Below, in pieces: positions 11,351 through 23,700 of a stretch of DNA of 64,000 bases (positions within the stretch are counted from its first letter, which is position 1; every line of letters begins with the position of its first letter). The notes under the pieces were generated by a model. It made no database searches, was not told the DNA's origin, and was given only the letters and a program-made list of their open reading frames with translations. The stretch comes from Rhyacichthys aspro (Eukaryota > Chordata > Actinopteri > Gobiiformes > Rhyacichthyidae). A program made the translations under genes and the position numbers. The DNA is taken from positions 3,070,100 through 3,134,099 of the forward strand of contig CM072148.1 in NCBI GenBank assembly GCA_036850595.1. Reading direction: 5' to 3'.

Positions 11351-14300
11351 GTTCCAATGTGTGTACAGCACTTTATCCAATCCTGTTTTTTAAAGAGCTT
11401 TATAAATAAATATGTATCGTATTAAAATACCATCAGCAACAAGATTTTGCCCTTTTTTTTTTTTTTACCTTTCTTCTGTGCTTTCTTCTTGGAATATTTC
11501 AAATATTTCAATAATTCAAATTTGGCTTACTTTCCTGCCATATTTGAAAGTGAACAACCACCGGTCTGGACCATGGCCTCACTATAGACATGTCCTTGAT
11601 CTGGAGACAAAGAGGCATTGTTCCAGTTTGATAAAGAGAGAGATCTGTGAGGTGTATGAGTTAACAACAAGAAAAGTGGTAGCCATCTTTGCTAGCAAGC
11701 CTAAACAATCATGCTAATGCTCACAAGAAAGCTAACTTCGCTAACCACACGAGCTAACATAGATTAAATTTCAGATATAAAGATAATTCTGTGTTCAGCG
11801 GGAAAATAAAAGCAAATACTTAATTTACCAGCTGGATTTTATTAGCAACACAGCTGCATAAAACCAAACAAATGCTAGGATACTGTAGAAACACCTACTG
11901 TAGGTCCAAGAGTGTGCCTTAAATATTAACACGAAGCTGACGTTGACGTTCAGTTTAGGTTGTGCACACTTACCTGATGTCTACACTACATATGCATCAA
12001 TAGTTTTTGCATTACAGGAGAGCTTTACATACACATGGCTATTTAATAAGAGCCAGACATAAGGCAGCAGTCGAAAACATATCACAGGACCCAGAGAAGA
12101 AAGAAAAAAAGAGGCTAAATCACGCTTTCTGACAGGCTCTGTGTGTCTAAAGTCAAGTTTTTAATGGAAGTCAACGGAGAGCTATTTTTCTTTCTTATTC
12201 ATGCTGTCATTTTAACATCTGATGTTCTTTAGCAGCGTTCTGAATGTTTCCAGAGAGCTACATAAGATAAAGTGAGATGTATAAGATGGAGGAAATAAGT
12301 TGACAGTGTTGAGAGGCTATCGTTGCTAATGGTGCAATGGATGAGTTGCTGCCTCCAAAATAAATAACAAAGGATAAGTGGGTCAGTTTTTTAAAATGAT
12401 GGTCAGTTTTAACCATTTTTTTAATTGTTTCTCCATAAATCCTTCCACAAGTGATATTGTCAAAAGCTGCAGACGCATTTTGGTGACAGAAGTACCATAC
12501 TTTTTCATTCATTTTAACAAATTTGCAAACGAAGACCACTAATTAAAAGTTTCCAGACACAAACTGGCTGTTTTTATCCCATAAAGTTGGTGAGAAAGGA
12601 GCTCAATGCAACAGAACAAAAACAGAAGGATCCATTAGCATAAAAATGTATTATTTAGCATGATAGTTATAAAAAAAGCTAATTAATTTGCTAGTTAATA
12701 GCACTACACCATTACAATTAGCGGCTAATTGCCTTGATTAAAAAACAAACAAAAAACAGTAGCTAGTCTCTGATGTTCTCTCTACGACTCTGACATTAAA
12801 CACGTCTCTGTTGGAGACATTTGTCAAAACCATCTTGTTTAAGCATAATTTGCAATGTTTAGTTGCTAATGCTAATTCTACCATTGAAAATAACATAACT
12901 TTTCTCCTGTCACACTTTAGGATGTACAACTGAACCAAAGAATATGATTATACAGCGACTTATCATTCAAGACAATTTAAAAAAAGTGTAAGTTTCTTTT
13001 AATTTGACAAACAAGACCCGTTAAAATGAATGCAAGTCTCAAAATAAATAAAAAGCAAGCTCTCTATTGACTTCCATTTAATTTCTCTCTGACTTGAGGA
13101 CCCGTGTGGTTTGACGTAGCCTCTGTAGCACCAGTGATGAAGAAAATGTGATGAGAAAACAAAAAAACAAAAGAGAGGAAACTGATTGTGGGTGAGAAAA
13201 AGATGACTTTATAAAGCAGTGGATGTTGGCCACGTTACAGCTCATACAAAAGGCTTAGAAAACACCACAGACACACCGTGCTCTCACAGCGGGAGTGACG
13301 TGAAGGACGATGGAGGCCAAAACAAAAATACATTTAAGGTGCTTGCTCTGTCGTCGGTGTCCGTCCTACGTGACATGAACAGAATGATAATACATACATC
13401 AAAACGTGAGGGTGACATTATTTCATATTGTAACACAGGGTTAAAAGAGCAGACTATCCCACGTCTGACATAAATAACATAAAACATCATAGCCCCTTAT
13501 TTAGTCGACTTATCAAATGACGTGGCTGATAAATATGTCAAAATATTATTCTTAATGCCAAAAAAGCCACTCGTTCGCTAATAAATATAATACCTAAAAG
13601 GTTCAGGACCTTTTTGCATACACTTTGTGGATGTGACCTTTATTCCCGCAGCCCCTCAGCCACAGTGACCCCTAGTGTTCAAAATGAAGAGTGAAACTTA
13701 AAACACAAACTGGTTTATGTTCTGTTAAAGTGCATTTATCCTAAAGGCTAAACACTGAAACAAGATGAAACATGTCCTTTTTTTAAAATATGCTGTAAAA
13801 TATTGGTGAAGAACTGGATTCCCAAGAATTTAAATAAAAATGTAAATGTTTTAGATTTGAATAAAATGTTATAATATTGTGTGGTGTCATTAAAAGCAGT
13901 TAAATAATTTAATTTTTCAGCCTATTTGGGGACATGCTTATTAAGAAATAAGTCAAAAATGGGAGAAATTGGGTTGTTTTAAATGATGTATTTCACTTTT
14001 ATCAGTAGAACTGTCTAAGGAACTTTAATTTTAAACAGTATTGTTGAATGAAAATGAATAAAATAGTTCTCAAGGATACCTCATTGTTTTATTACATCAA
14101 TGAATTCCGTTTTGAAGAGGATTTTTTGAAATTCATCCAAAAGAAAAAATGAATTTGCATTTTCTTCAAATAAAAATGGATTATTCTGGGCATAACCTTA
14201 GTAATCTTAAGTCCTGGGTTGGAACACTAAAAATTCTATTAATTATGAATAAATTGTGAATGAAGGACACGTGTAGATCCCCAAACGCCTTCATTAACTC

Positions 14301-14721
14301 ATGCACGCTCATGTAAAAGCTCCAGAGAGTCCTCTTTCTCGACACTGAGGATGTTTTACAATACAACACTGTCATGAAGTGGCAGAACTTGACTAAAATC
14401 TGAATAATAAAATGATAAATCTTCGAGTTGTCACTGCCCTTATCAGCTCACTGTTGTCATTATTACTGTTGTGTGTTTGCAAAGTTTACTCCGTCTCGTG
14501 TGATCGTTGTCCAAAAGGAAAGGTCACTGAACGGAGCACAGTTTAGGTTCTCCAGGATAGAAAAATAAGGATATAAAGAGAGGATTAAAAAACATTATTT
14601 CAGACAAGTCTTCTGTTAAAGGTGGCTAGTTGGAGCTAAATGTTCAGAGTGAAGCTGAGCCGCTCTGTCGTCCTGTGGCTGCAGCGGGACAGTGACGGTG
14701 GGCCGGGGTCTGGAATCATCA

Positions 14722-14783
14722 TTATAGCTGCTTCACGTAGTTTCCTGGGAAGGTTCCAAACAACTTACTCCTTCGAGAGGTCC
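14722..14783 (-). CDS. sorbs2: SORBS2 exon 26 (end of SH3-3, stop codon)
   Basis: Acceptor TGTGAAG before 14783. Encodes TSRRSKLFGTFPGNYVKQL then TAA (14724-14722). GTFPGNYV is the terminal 3-10 helix/beta-5 motif of the third SORBS SH3 domain, ending within a few residues of the C terminus as in SORBS2 proteins. Confidence 0.95.
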
Positions 14784-17700
14784 CTTCACAGAAAAACAAT
14801 AGAGACACAGTTAGAAATACTAATAACACATGCACAGGAGACAATGCAGACAGAAGTGCATTTATAAATATATTTATGTCAGAACAGGGGGGTAAACAGT
14901 GTGCAATTACTGCCATCTAGTGGTCATCTGTGTACACTATAAATATGATAGAGTTTTCTGTGTCATGTGGGAAAGATACAAGAGTGTTATCTTATATTTG
15001 AATATACAACAAAGGTTTTAGACAGGTCAACAATATACAATATCAATCTTTTAAATCAATTTACAAAATGTAAAAGTGAATAAAGAGACATCATTGAGTC
15101 TGGCCTGGTCCTGTCTAGAAAATCTAAACTCAAACTCAGGACTTTCTTGATGTAATTCGATAATCCTCACTGATTTGTCTCCATGCCACCAACATTTGAC
15201 CTTTGTGGTAGTTCAGATACACTGAGAGCAGTAAATACTAGTACAGCAAGTATTAATAATGTACTCTGAGGCTCCCACAACAATAAAAAGATAAGTTTAG
15301 GTTCTTATTAAACGTAAAACTTATTTTTATATCTGTGTCTTACCAACAAACCATCCATCGTCACACTTCTCCATCACGTCCACGATGTCTCCCTCTCGCA
15401 GCTCCAGCTCGTCCTCGTTTCGGGGCGAGTAGTTGTACAAGGCCTGGTACCTGCTCCGACAAACGCACAGGTAAAGGTGAAGGTGAAGGGGACCGGTGAT
15501 AACAGAGGTGTTTTATTCTGAAGGAAGGATAATGAAACGTGACTCACGGGTCTCCTCCTCCGTGGAGCGCGTCCTGCACCAGTCGCTGAAACAAACCAAA
15601 CTCTCAGTTATTTTACGTGGCTTTAACCGGACGATAGTCAGTCTGTACGACCAATTCATTTAGAGAACTCCGTTATTGAATATGCTCCCTACCCTTCGAC
15701 CTCTAACGGACGACACATAGGATCTTCGAGACAAGATGGGGCTACGAGGAGGTTTACCACCGACAACAGCGTCCTGCTCGACAGTCGGAGAGACCAGAGG
15801 CAACAGTCTGCGCTATAGGCTCCACACACAAACAGGCACCGAACTGTACACTAACGATATGATGCACAACACCTAGCAGCATGCTCATGCCAATAAACAC
15901 CACAGAGCACATTTCAGAAACCGGAAATACGTCAGATTATGGTCACAAGTTAGTTCTAGAAGTTAATTCTCAGAAAAACTCACCAAAAATCCTTGAAAAT
16001 CAAACAGAGCTAAAGTTAGAGCTCTTAAACTCAAACGCAAGCTTCGACAAAACATTCAGGACATTTTCTTTATAAAACACCCGCTCAACAAGTCTTCAGA
16101 CTGTTCTCAACTCTAATGAACCTAGACATAAGACAAAGAAACCACTTATTGCTGTAAAATGTTCTTGTTAAAGTGTCTTGTTGGTGTGAAAGGTCAGGTA
16201 TTGTATTATAATATGGTGCATATCACAATAATCACCTTCTTTTACGTTCTGATATAAACAGAATGATCTTTGCTGTAAGATATTTTCAGCATCTGACCAA
16301 CTTTACTCGAATAGTTCAAAATCTTTCATATCAGTCAATAAAATAGATAAAGAAAGTGCTTGTGATTGGCTAACTGCACTGAAATGTTCTGAGTAACCTA
16401 TAACAACATTGATTACAGCTCTAAAACTGATCAAATCCTGGATTCATCGACCCTTTAAACCTTGAAGGTCTGAAAACTGGATCTCACAAAGCATCTCAGA
16501 GCTTCAGTGTGAACCATGAAAACTCAAAAGGCACAGTCTGAACGGCCAATGGGTCGAACACAAAAGAAAACAACTGGAACGTCTTGTTTTTTGTTTTTAG
16601 ACAATAATGTTAGTATGATTTATGACCTTTCCTTGTTGTTGATAACTGACACAGGTACAAAGAGTTAAATATGTTATCCACAGTATTCTGGCAACACAAT
16701 ATAGCTCCAAAACATCAACACAGAACCAGCCAACAACAATACTGCACGTCACACCATACAGTACTCTGAAAGTATCAGTCAGGTCTGAAGATATGCTATA
16801 TATAATAAGAAGAATAAAAATATATAAAAGTGAGAAAAGAGACAAAGAGACTGGGATTACATGGTCTGGTTTAGTCCAGTTTGGTCTGGTTTTGTCTGGG
16901 ATTACATGGTCTGGTTTAGTCCAGTTTTTTTGGGATTTTCTTGTTTTTTTTTTTCTCGTTTTGTCTGGGATTACATGGTCTGGTTTAGTCCAGTTTGGTC
17001 TGGTTTTGTCTGGGATTACATGGTCTGGTTTAGTCCAGTTTGGTCTGGTTTTGTCTGGGATTACATGGTCTGGTTTAGTCTGGTTTGGTCTGGTTTTGTC
17101 TGGGATTACATGGTCTGGTTTAGTCCAGTCTGGTCTGGTTTTGTCTGGGATTACATGGTCTGGTTTAGTCCAGTTTGGTCTGGTTTTGTCTGGGATTACA
17201 TGGTCTGGTTTAGTCCAGTCTGGTCTGGTTTTGTCTGGGATTACATGGTCTGGTTTAGTCCAGTTTGGTCTGGTTTTGTCTGGGATTACATGGTCTGGTT
17301 TAGTCCAGTCTGGTCTGGTTTTGTCTGGGATTACATGGTCTGGTTTAGTCCAGTTTGGTCTGGTTTTGTCTGGGATTACATGGTCTGGTTTAGTCCAGTT
17401 TGTCCTGGTTTTGTCTGGGATTACATGGTCTGGTTTAGTCCAGTTTTGTCTGGGATTACATGGTCTGGTTTAGTCCAGATACGTCTCAAACTGAGAGAGA
17501 GGAGACAAACTCAGACCAAATATTGATTTGAATCAGAATTGTCTTTTGTTCTTTCACTTTTCATTTTGTAAAAATGTCCAGACTTTATAGTTTACTTTTT
17601 AAATCCACACCTGAATAAAACTTAGTACTGTATGTGTTACTAATAAAGTTGTTCCGTTAAAGAGTAAAACCGACAAAAAGACAGCTATAAACACAAAGAA

Positions 17701-20700
17701 ATGGTAAAACTGTTGAAGATAAACACAAAGAAGCAGCAAACTTCCATTCCTTTGAACCAGAGTTAATGAATTAGGAGACAAACCCTTAAAGGTTCGGCAC
17801 ATTCACGGTTTACCTTCACCATCGGAGACCTACGTCCGAGATGGGACACCGAGGGGGGAGTGGGGGGACACCGCGGTGAAGAAGGGGGGAGCGGAGGGGA
17901 CGGGGCGTGTAGCGGGACGGGAGAACCGGTCACGGGACAGGCCTGGACCGGACGGAAGTGGCAGGACGAGGGCGGGGGCTGGGAGGCGGAGCGCTGCGGT
18001 GGAGGGGACACGGGCGGAGAGGGGGACGCACAGGGGGACAGGGCAGGTAGAGGGGATATAGAGAGCTGAGGGAGGCTGGGGGGTCGAGGGGAGCCGGGGG
18101 GAGACGGGCCGGGGTGGTGCGGAGGTGGGCGGGGCGACGGTGGAGGGGACGAGACGGGGACGTGAGGGGAGGAGACGGGGACGTGAGGGGAGGAGACGGG
18201 GACGTGAGGGGAGGAGACGTGAGGGGAGGAGACGGGGACGTGAGGGGAGGAGACGTGAGGGGAGGAGACGTGAGGGGAGGAGACGTGAGGGGAGGAGACG
18301 GGGACGTGAGGGGAGGAGACGGGGACGTGAGGGGAGGAGACGTGAGGGGAGGAGACGTGAGGGGAGGAGACGGGGACGTGAGGGGAGGAGACGGGGACGG
18401 GAGGGGAGGAGACGTGAGGGGAGGAGACGGGGACGTGAGGGGAGGAGACGTGAGGGGAGGAGACGGGGACATGAGGGGAGGAGATGTGAGGGAAGGAGAC
18501 AGGGACGTGAGGGGAGGAGACGTGAGGGGAGGAGACGTGAGGGGAGGAGACGTGAGGGGAGGAGACGGGGGGAGAGACAGGGACGTGAGGGGAGGAGACG
18601 GGGACGTGAGGGGAGGAGACGGGGACGTGAGGGGAGGAGACGTGAGGGGAGGAGACGGGGACGTGAGGGGAGGAGACGGGGACGTGAGGGGAGGAGACGG
18701 GGACGTGAGGGGAGGAGACGGGGACGTGAGGGGAGGAGACGTGAGGGGAGGAGACGGGGACGTGAGGGGAGGAGACGGGGACGTGAGGGGAGGAGACGGG
18801 GACGTGAGGGGCTGTCGAGGGAGGGGGCGAGGTGGGGGACCTGCAGGGGGGACTCGTCGGGGACGGGACCTCCTGAGGACAAACAACACCGAGGTCAGAC
18901 CTGGAGCTTCTGCTGCTACTGACACATATTAATATTAAAGCTGGGACTGACACATGGAGGAAAAGACTCAAGCTCTGACCTTTCTACAAAATAAATACAA
19001 CAGTTTTCACTTCCATCGATTCATTTCTGTTTGTAAAACGTCTAAAAGGCTTATTCCTTTCAGTTTAGTTTATAAAGGTTGTTCAAATCCTAAAGAGCAT
19101 GACTAGTGTAATGATAATAATGCACAGTTTTCACTTCTATTTATCATGAATTTGTTCGGTTTTTCTTCAAATCCTATTCAAAAATCCTAAATAAAAGACC
19201 GCTTGACGTGCACTTTTTTCTGAATATATAAAAATGGGATCAGTACAAAAGCATTCCACTTAAAAGCTGACAGTTCATACACTTTACCTCTCAGTGTGCC
19301 ATTAATGTGTTGCATCAGAACTTTTTATTTTTTTTTATCCAGGAAAGAACTACCAGGAAGGAGGCTTGTAATTCTACTGAGGAGCAGAGCTAGTAACAAA
19401 AATAACTTTACAATAAGAATAAGATTGTATCAAAAGTTGGGTAATTGTTTGTTTTTATATATTGAGTCGTACAAATGCTCTTTTTGTAATATACTACTTG
19501 AGCTTCATAAACTAATAAAGGTGTAAAAATGCCATTAAAGATTAAACCCGGAGATCTTTTCCTCTATGTCTGGTCCAGAAGCGGTGGTGTTTTGAGCTAA
19601 AGCATGCGTCACACCATGCTCTACCTGTGGACTGAGTCTCTCATTCAAAACTCTAAGCTCTTCCTCTTTGTCCTCGTCTTCCTCGATGAACAACTCGGTG
19701 AGGCCTGTGATCGACGGCGGCCGTTCGACCTCGACGGGATCCGCGGGTTCGGACCGTTCCTCTCGAGAGACACACAGAGGCTTCACCGTCACAGGTGAGT
19801 GCAGCTCTAAACAGATCCTACCGCTCAGGCCGCCGCCTCCTCGCGTCTCCTCCGTCGGCCGAGAGGGCTCTTCGGGTTTAAACTTAACCCCGCTCTGGGT
19901 CTTACTCTTTTGTTTTGGCGCTGGGTGGTATTCTGGAGACAACCTTAGCTCATCGACGTCCTCCGTGCTGCTGGAACCGCTCAAAATCATCGACAACAGT
20001 TCATCGTAAGGGTCTTTGACTTGTAGTTTCACTTCGTATGGATCTTTGACCTCTAGTTTTATCAGAAATGGGTCTTTTGGTTGTGTTTTAGCCTCTGGGG
20101 GGTCCTGTCTGGTGTTTTCTTGTGTAATATCTTTGTTCCACTGAGAAACAGGACTGGGCGACTTCACAAACTGTGGTTTTGTGCTCGATAAATCCTCTTT
20201 TGTGAGCGATTTTGGCTGCGTTTGACTTACATTCACGCCTCTGTTATTGTATCGTAGAGTGGCGTCGGACAGAGGAGGGGTGAACTGGGAGAGGGGCGTC
20301 GGCGGAGGAGGGGTGAACTGGGAGAGGGGCGTCGGCGGAGGAGGGGTGCAGGTGAACTGGGAGAGGGGCGTCGGCGGAGGAGGGGTGAACTGGGAGAGGG
20401 GCGTCGGCGGAGGAGGGGTGAACTGGGAGAGGGGCGTCGGCGGAGGAGACACCGGGGTAAAGTGAGTCACTGCGGGCTGCGTTCTGCCCGGCGCCGGCGG
20501 AGGGGAGGTGAAGTCTCTGTACGACGGGGCGGGCGAGGGGGCCGTGGATCTCTGGGGTCGTACGAACGGCGTGAGGTCGGGCGGGAGCGGGGGAGGGGTG
20601 GGGGGCGCGGGGGTGGAGGCCAGGGAGCGCCCGGCGGGGTCCATGGTGAGGGCCAGCCACTCGTTGGTGACGGCCTGCAGGTTGGGTGCTCTCAGGGCGG

Positions 20701-23700
20701 GGTGAGGGGAGGCGGGGAACGGAGGGAGATGGTAGGACGGCTCCGGGAAAGTAAAGATAAGGCAGAATGAGAATGATATAAAGACTTGAATCAGATGTGT
20801 TCGCTTCAAAACAATGAACTAAGTAATTAAAGTAAGAAGCTCTATTTATATATATATACATTATGTCTCTGCTGCATGGAGTTTAAATATTTTCACTTGG
20901 TTTTTTAAATAGAAAAGGCCCCAAGCTTGATACTTTGAGTTTCAAACTTTCACAATCTGAGGCCTCTGTTTACATGCACAAAGTCGATCAATGCTTAAAG
21001 CTGGAGCCTGCTGGGACTAAGCCATATTCATGCAGCAGTAGCTCTAACCATTTTCTAATCTAGATGTATCAGCTCAAAAACAAATCTGATTTAGTGCAAC
21101 ACTGAAGAAGTTTGGTACAGTTTTGTGTTAAAAAAATACCGACTAGCCACAAAAACCTTACGAACACCGAGGTTTAAGAGAAGAAACGCACTTGAGGGAA
21201 ACTTAATGAGGCCCGTAGAGTGTAATCCCACTGACTCTTACCTTGGTGGGAGTGGAGCTCGCCGTCCTGCTGCCGGGGTACACGTGGGGGTCTATGTGGT
21301 GGGCGGAGCTTTTGGACGGGGAGCGCTTGATGATGTCTACGTAGGACACGGGGAAGATGCCCTGTTTGGTGGTGTCTGGGATTTTACCTTCGTACCAGTT
21401 CTGATCCACCTGTCGTATCACGATGACACGCTCTCCCTGCGTTAACACACACGAAACACACAAGTACGTTTATTTAAAATCTTCTTTTTGTTGTTTACTG
21501 GAAGGTTTTGATGTTGGTTTACAGCCCCATGCGCGTTACGTTGAGGAGCTTGTATCGCTTCCCTCAATTCTATCGATAACACGAGGCAATAAAATGAAGA
21601 CGTTATAAAAAAAAGCATGTTTAATTCAGTTTAAAGCCCCATTAAAACCTACCTTTCTGAGAGAGAGCTCCACGTTGGTGTCAGCGTTGAAGTTGTAGCG
21701 CGCCACTGCTTCTCCGATCTCTCTGACGTGAGCCGGAGGAGGAGGCCTGATCGGCTGCTGCTTCTCCAACGATGGCATTTTCTGCACGAACACAGAAACA
21801 AGTTAATGTCTGATCCACAAACGCATGAAGGTACAATGGAACTGCAGTAAAGTGAGGACTACACTAACCTCTACGTAGGATATGGGGAATATCCCTACGC
21901 GTCCACGGTGCTCCCCTTCGTACCAGTTGTTGTCTATTTGCCTGATAATGTTGACTGTGTCCCCTTTTTTAAATGTCAGCTCCCTGTAAGTCATGTTAGG
22001 AAAGCTTTTGCAGTTTAAGTCCACACAGAAAAGAAATGTGAATGAAACCAACACCGGTCCGAGCGCTGAGCCAGCCAATGAAGCCAAAACAGATAAAGCA
22101 AAGCGCAAATCTTCTCATGCAAACACCGAACAAGTTAAATTTTTTTAAAGCCATCCAAGTGAAATGGAAAAAACCAAGACAAATTTGAACATAAATGAAA
22201 TGCCCACTAAAGTAAATCACTTGAAATATGCTGACATGCAGTTAGCGATTCCGGCAGTGAGGCGTGGCTTCTTTGTGCATGTATGAAGCATTTTCTGTAC
22301 TCACTTGGCTGATTGTGCCTTAAAATCATAAATGGCTCTCGCGGGCTGTTTCTGATGGAGGAGAGAGAAGAGAATAAGTTGTGTCATCTGTTTATGGGAG
22401 ACCTAAGAGATGAGAGCGAGAGAGAAAGAAAAAGAAAGCCAGCAGGCATTCCTAGCTTTAACATAAAGAGCAGCTTTTAAAAAGAGAAACACAAAGAGTA
22501 AAAGAATACACTAAGAAGCTGGAAGCAACATTTTCAGAACCAGAATTAAGAAAAGAATGATAGTTATAAAATTAGCCGTGTTTAGCTCATGATGCTAATG
22601 TCCGCTGAACTTTATAAAATACAGTTGGACCTTGTAAACAACCAAAAATCTACACAATAATTCTATGTATCTTCCACCATTCACAGTTAAACAACAGGAC
22701 TACAATCATGATTTAAAATGAATTAAAACAACGTCTGGTGCTGTCTGTGTTTGCTCAGCGTCGTACCTCTCGGTCAGGAGTGGGACGTCTGCTCTGAGGC
22801 GTGTGGCGACCGTCCAGGGTGGAATAACTCCTGGAGACATCGTGGTCTAGAATCGGCAAAGAAGTAATAAAGGTTAAAGAAGAGGCCAGAAAGAACTGCA
22901 TGTTGGCTTAAAGAACAATTATATTTGTGTAGGTCGTGCCGAACAACAACGATGAGATCATTCCAATGGTGAAAATGGAAATAAAAACCTTCAAAAATAC
23001 TTCAAAAAAGGTTGGATTTCTCCCACAGAATAAATGACACATGCAATCCCAACGTAGCTGTAAAAATGAAACTGTTATAAGGCACAGACCCTTAAAATAT
23101 GCCATAAAAGAATTCACAAATAAAAACATAAGAAAATGGCTTCAGAAAATCAAATGAACCTGGGAGAAACCCTAACTAAAATGTTTACAGCAATGAAGCA
23201 GAGTAATTTAAACAATAATTTATGGAAAATCAATTAAAATGACTTATTTAAATATTAAATACCATACCATAAATTCTCAAAATGTAGCTGTTTTCATTTA
23301 AATAACCAATAGTTAGAATCACTATTGACTAAAAATACTTTTCTAAAAAATTAAAATTCTGTGTCAAAAAGAGTTCCAAATGTCCATGTATTTAAGTTAA
23401 TTAAAATGTAAAAGGTATGTTTCTAACTTGGAAGGCTTTTAATGGATCTAATGATTTGAATCTTTAAATGATCTGAAATATCTAGTTTACCAGCTTGTAC
23501 TTGAGAGTTTGTGGAACAGAAATGAACACAACACATGAACATAAAGGGTGTCAGGTACCAGCCGACCGTGAGGGAAGAGCTGTGGCAGGAGCAGGCAACA
23601 AAAAGACTTTCACAAATATGTGGATGAGTAAGAGTGACTGGTACAAACGTGCATATGTCTTATCTCCACCTGAGTAACAGAGATTCCCATTGCCCTCTCC

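Larger units (their letters stand above)
8906..14721. other. Intergenic region between PDLIM3 and SORBS2
   Basis: 5.8 kb holding, on the minus strand, the SORBS2 3' UTR/flank (from 14721 downward) and the PDLIM3 5' flank. Possible minus-strand AATAAA signals for SORBS2 lie at 14088-14093 and 13639-13644; neither can be proven. A T-rich/ATT stretch lies at 9395-9490. Repeat relics are at 10740-11350. Otherwise nothing gene-like is supported. Confidence 0.5.

Noticed and set aside
16793..17526. Two overlapping plus-strand ORFs of more than 220 codons with GITWSGLVQFGLVLS-type repeats
   Set aside because: Produced by the stop-free 45-bp minisatellite in more than one frame; no splice or start context, and the mirrored array gives the same peptide on the other strand.
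17830..18932. Long ORFs in the other frames and on the plus strand over the VNTR (Arg/Gly/Asp-rich or Arg/Leu/Pro-rich)
   Set aside because: The repeat units contain no stops in any frame. Only the frame giving SSPHVPV joins exon 24 correctly.
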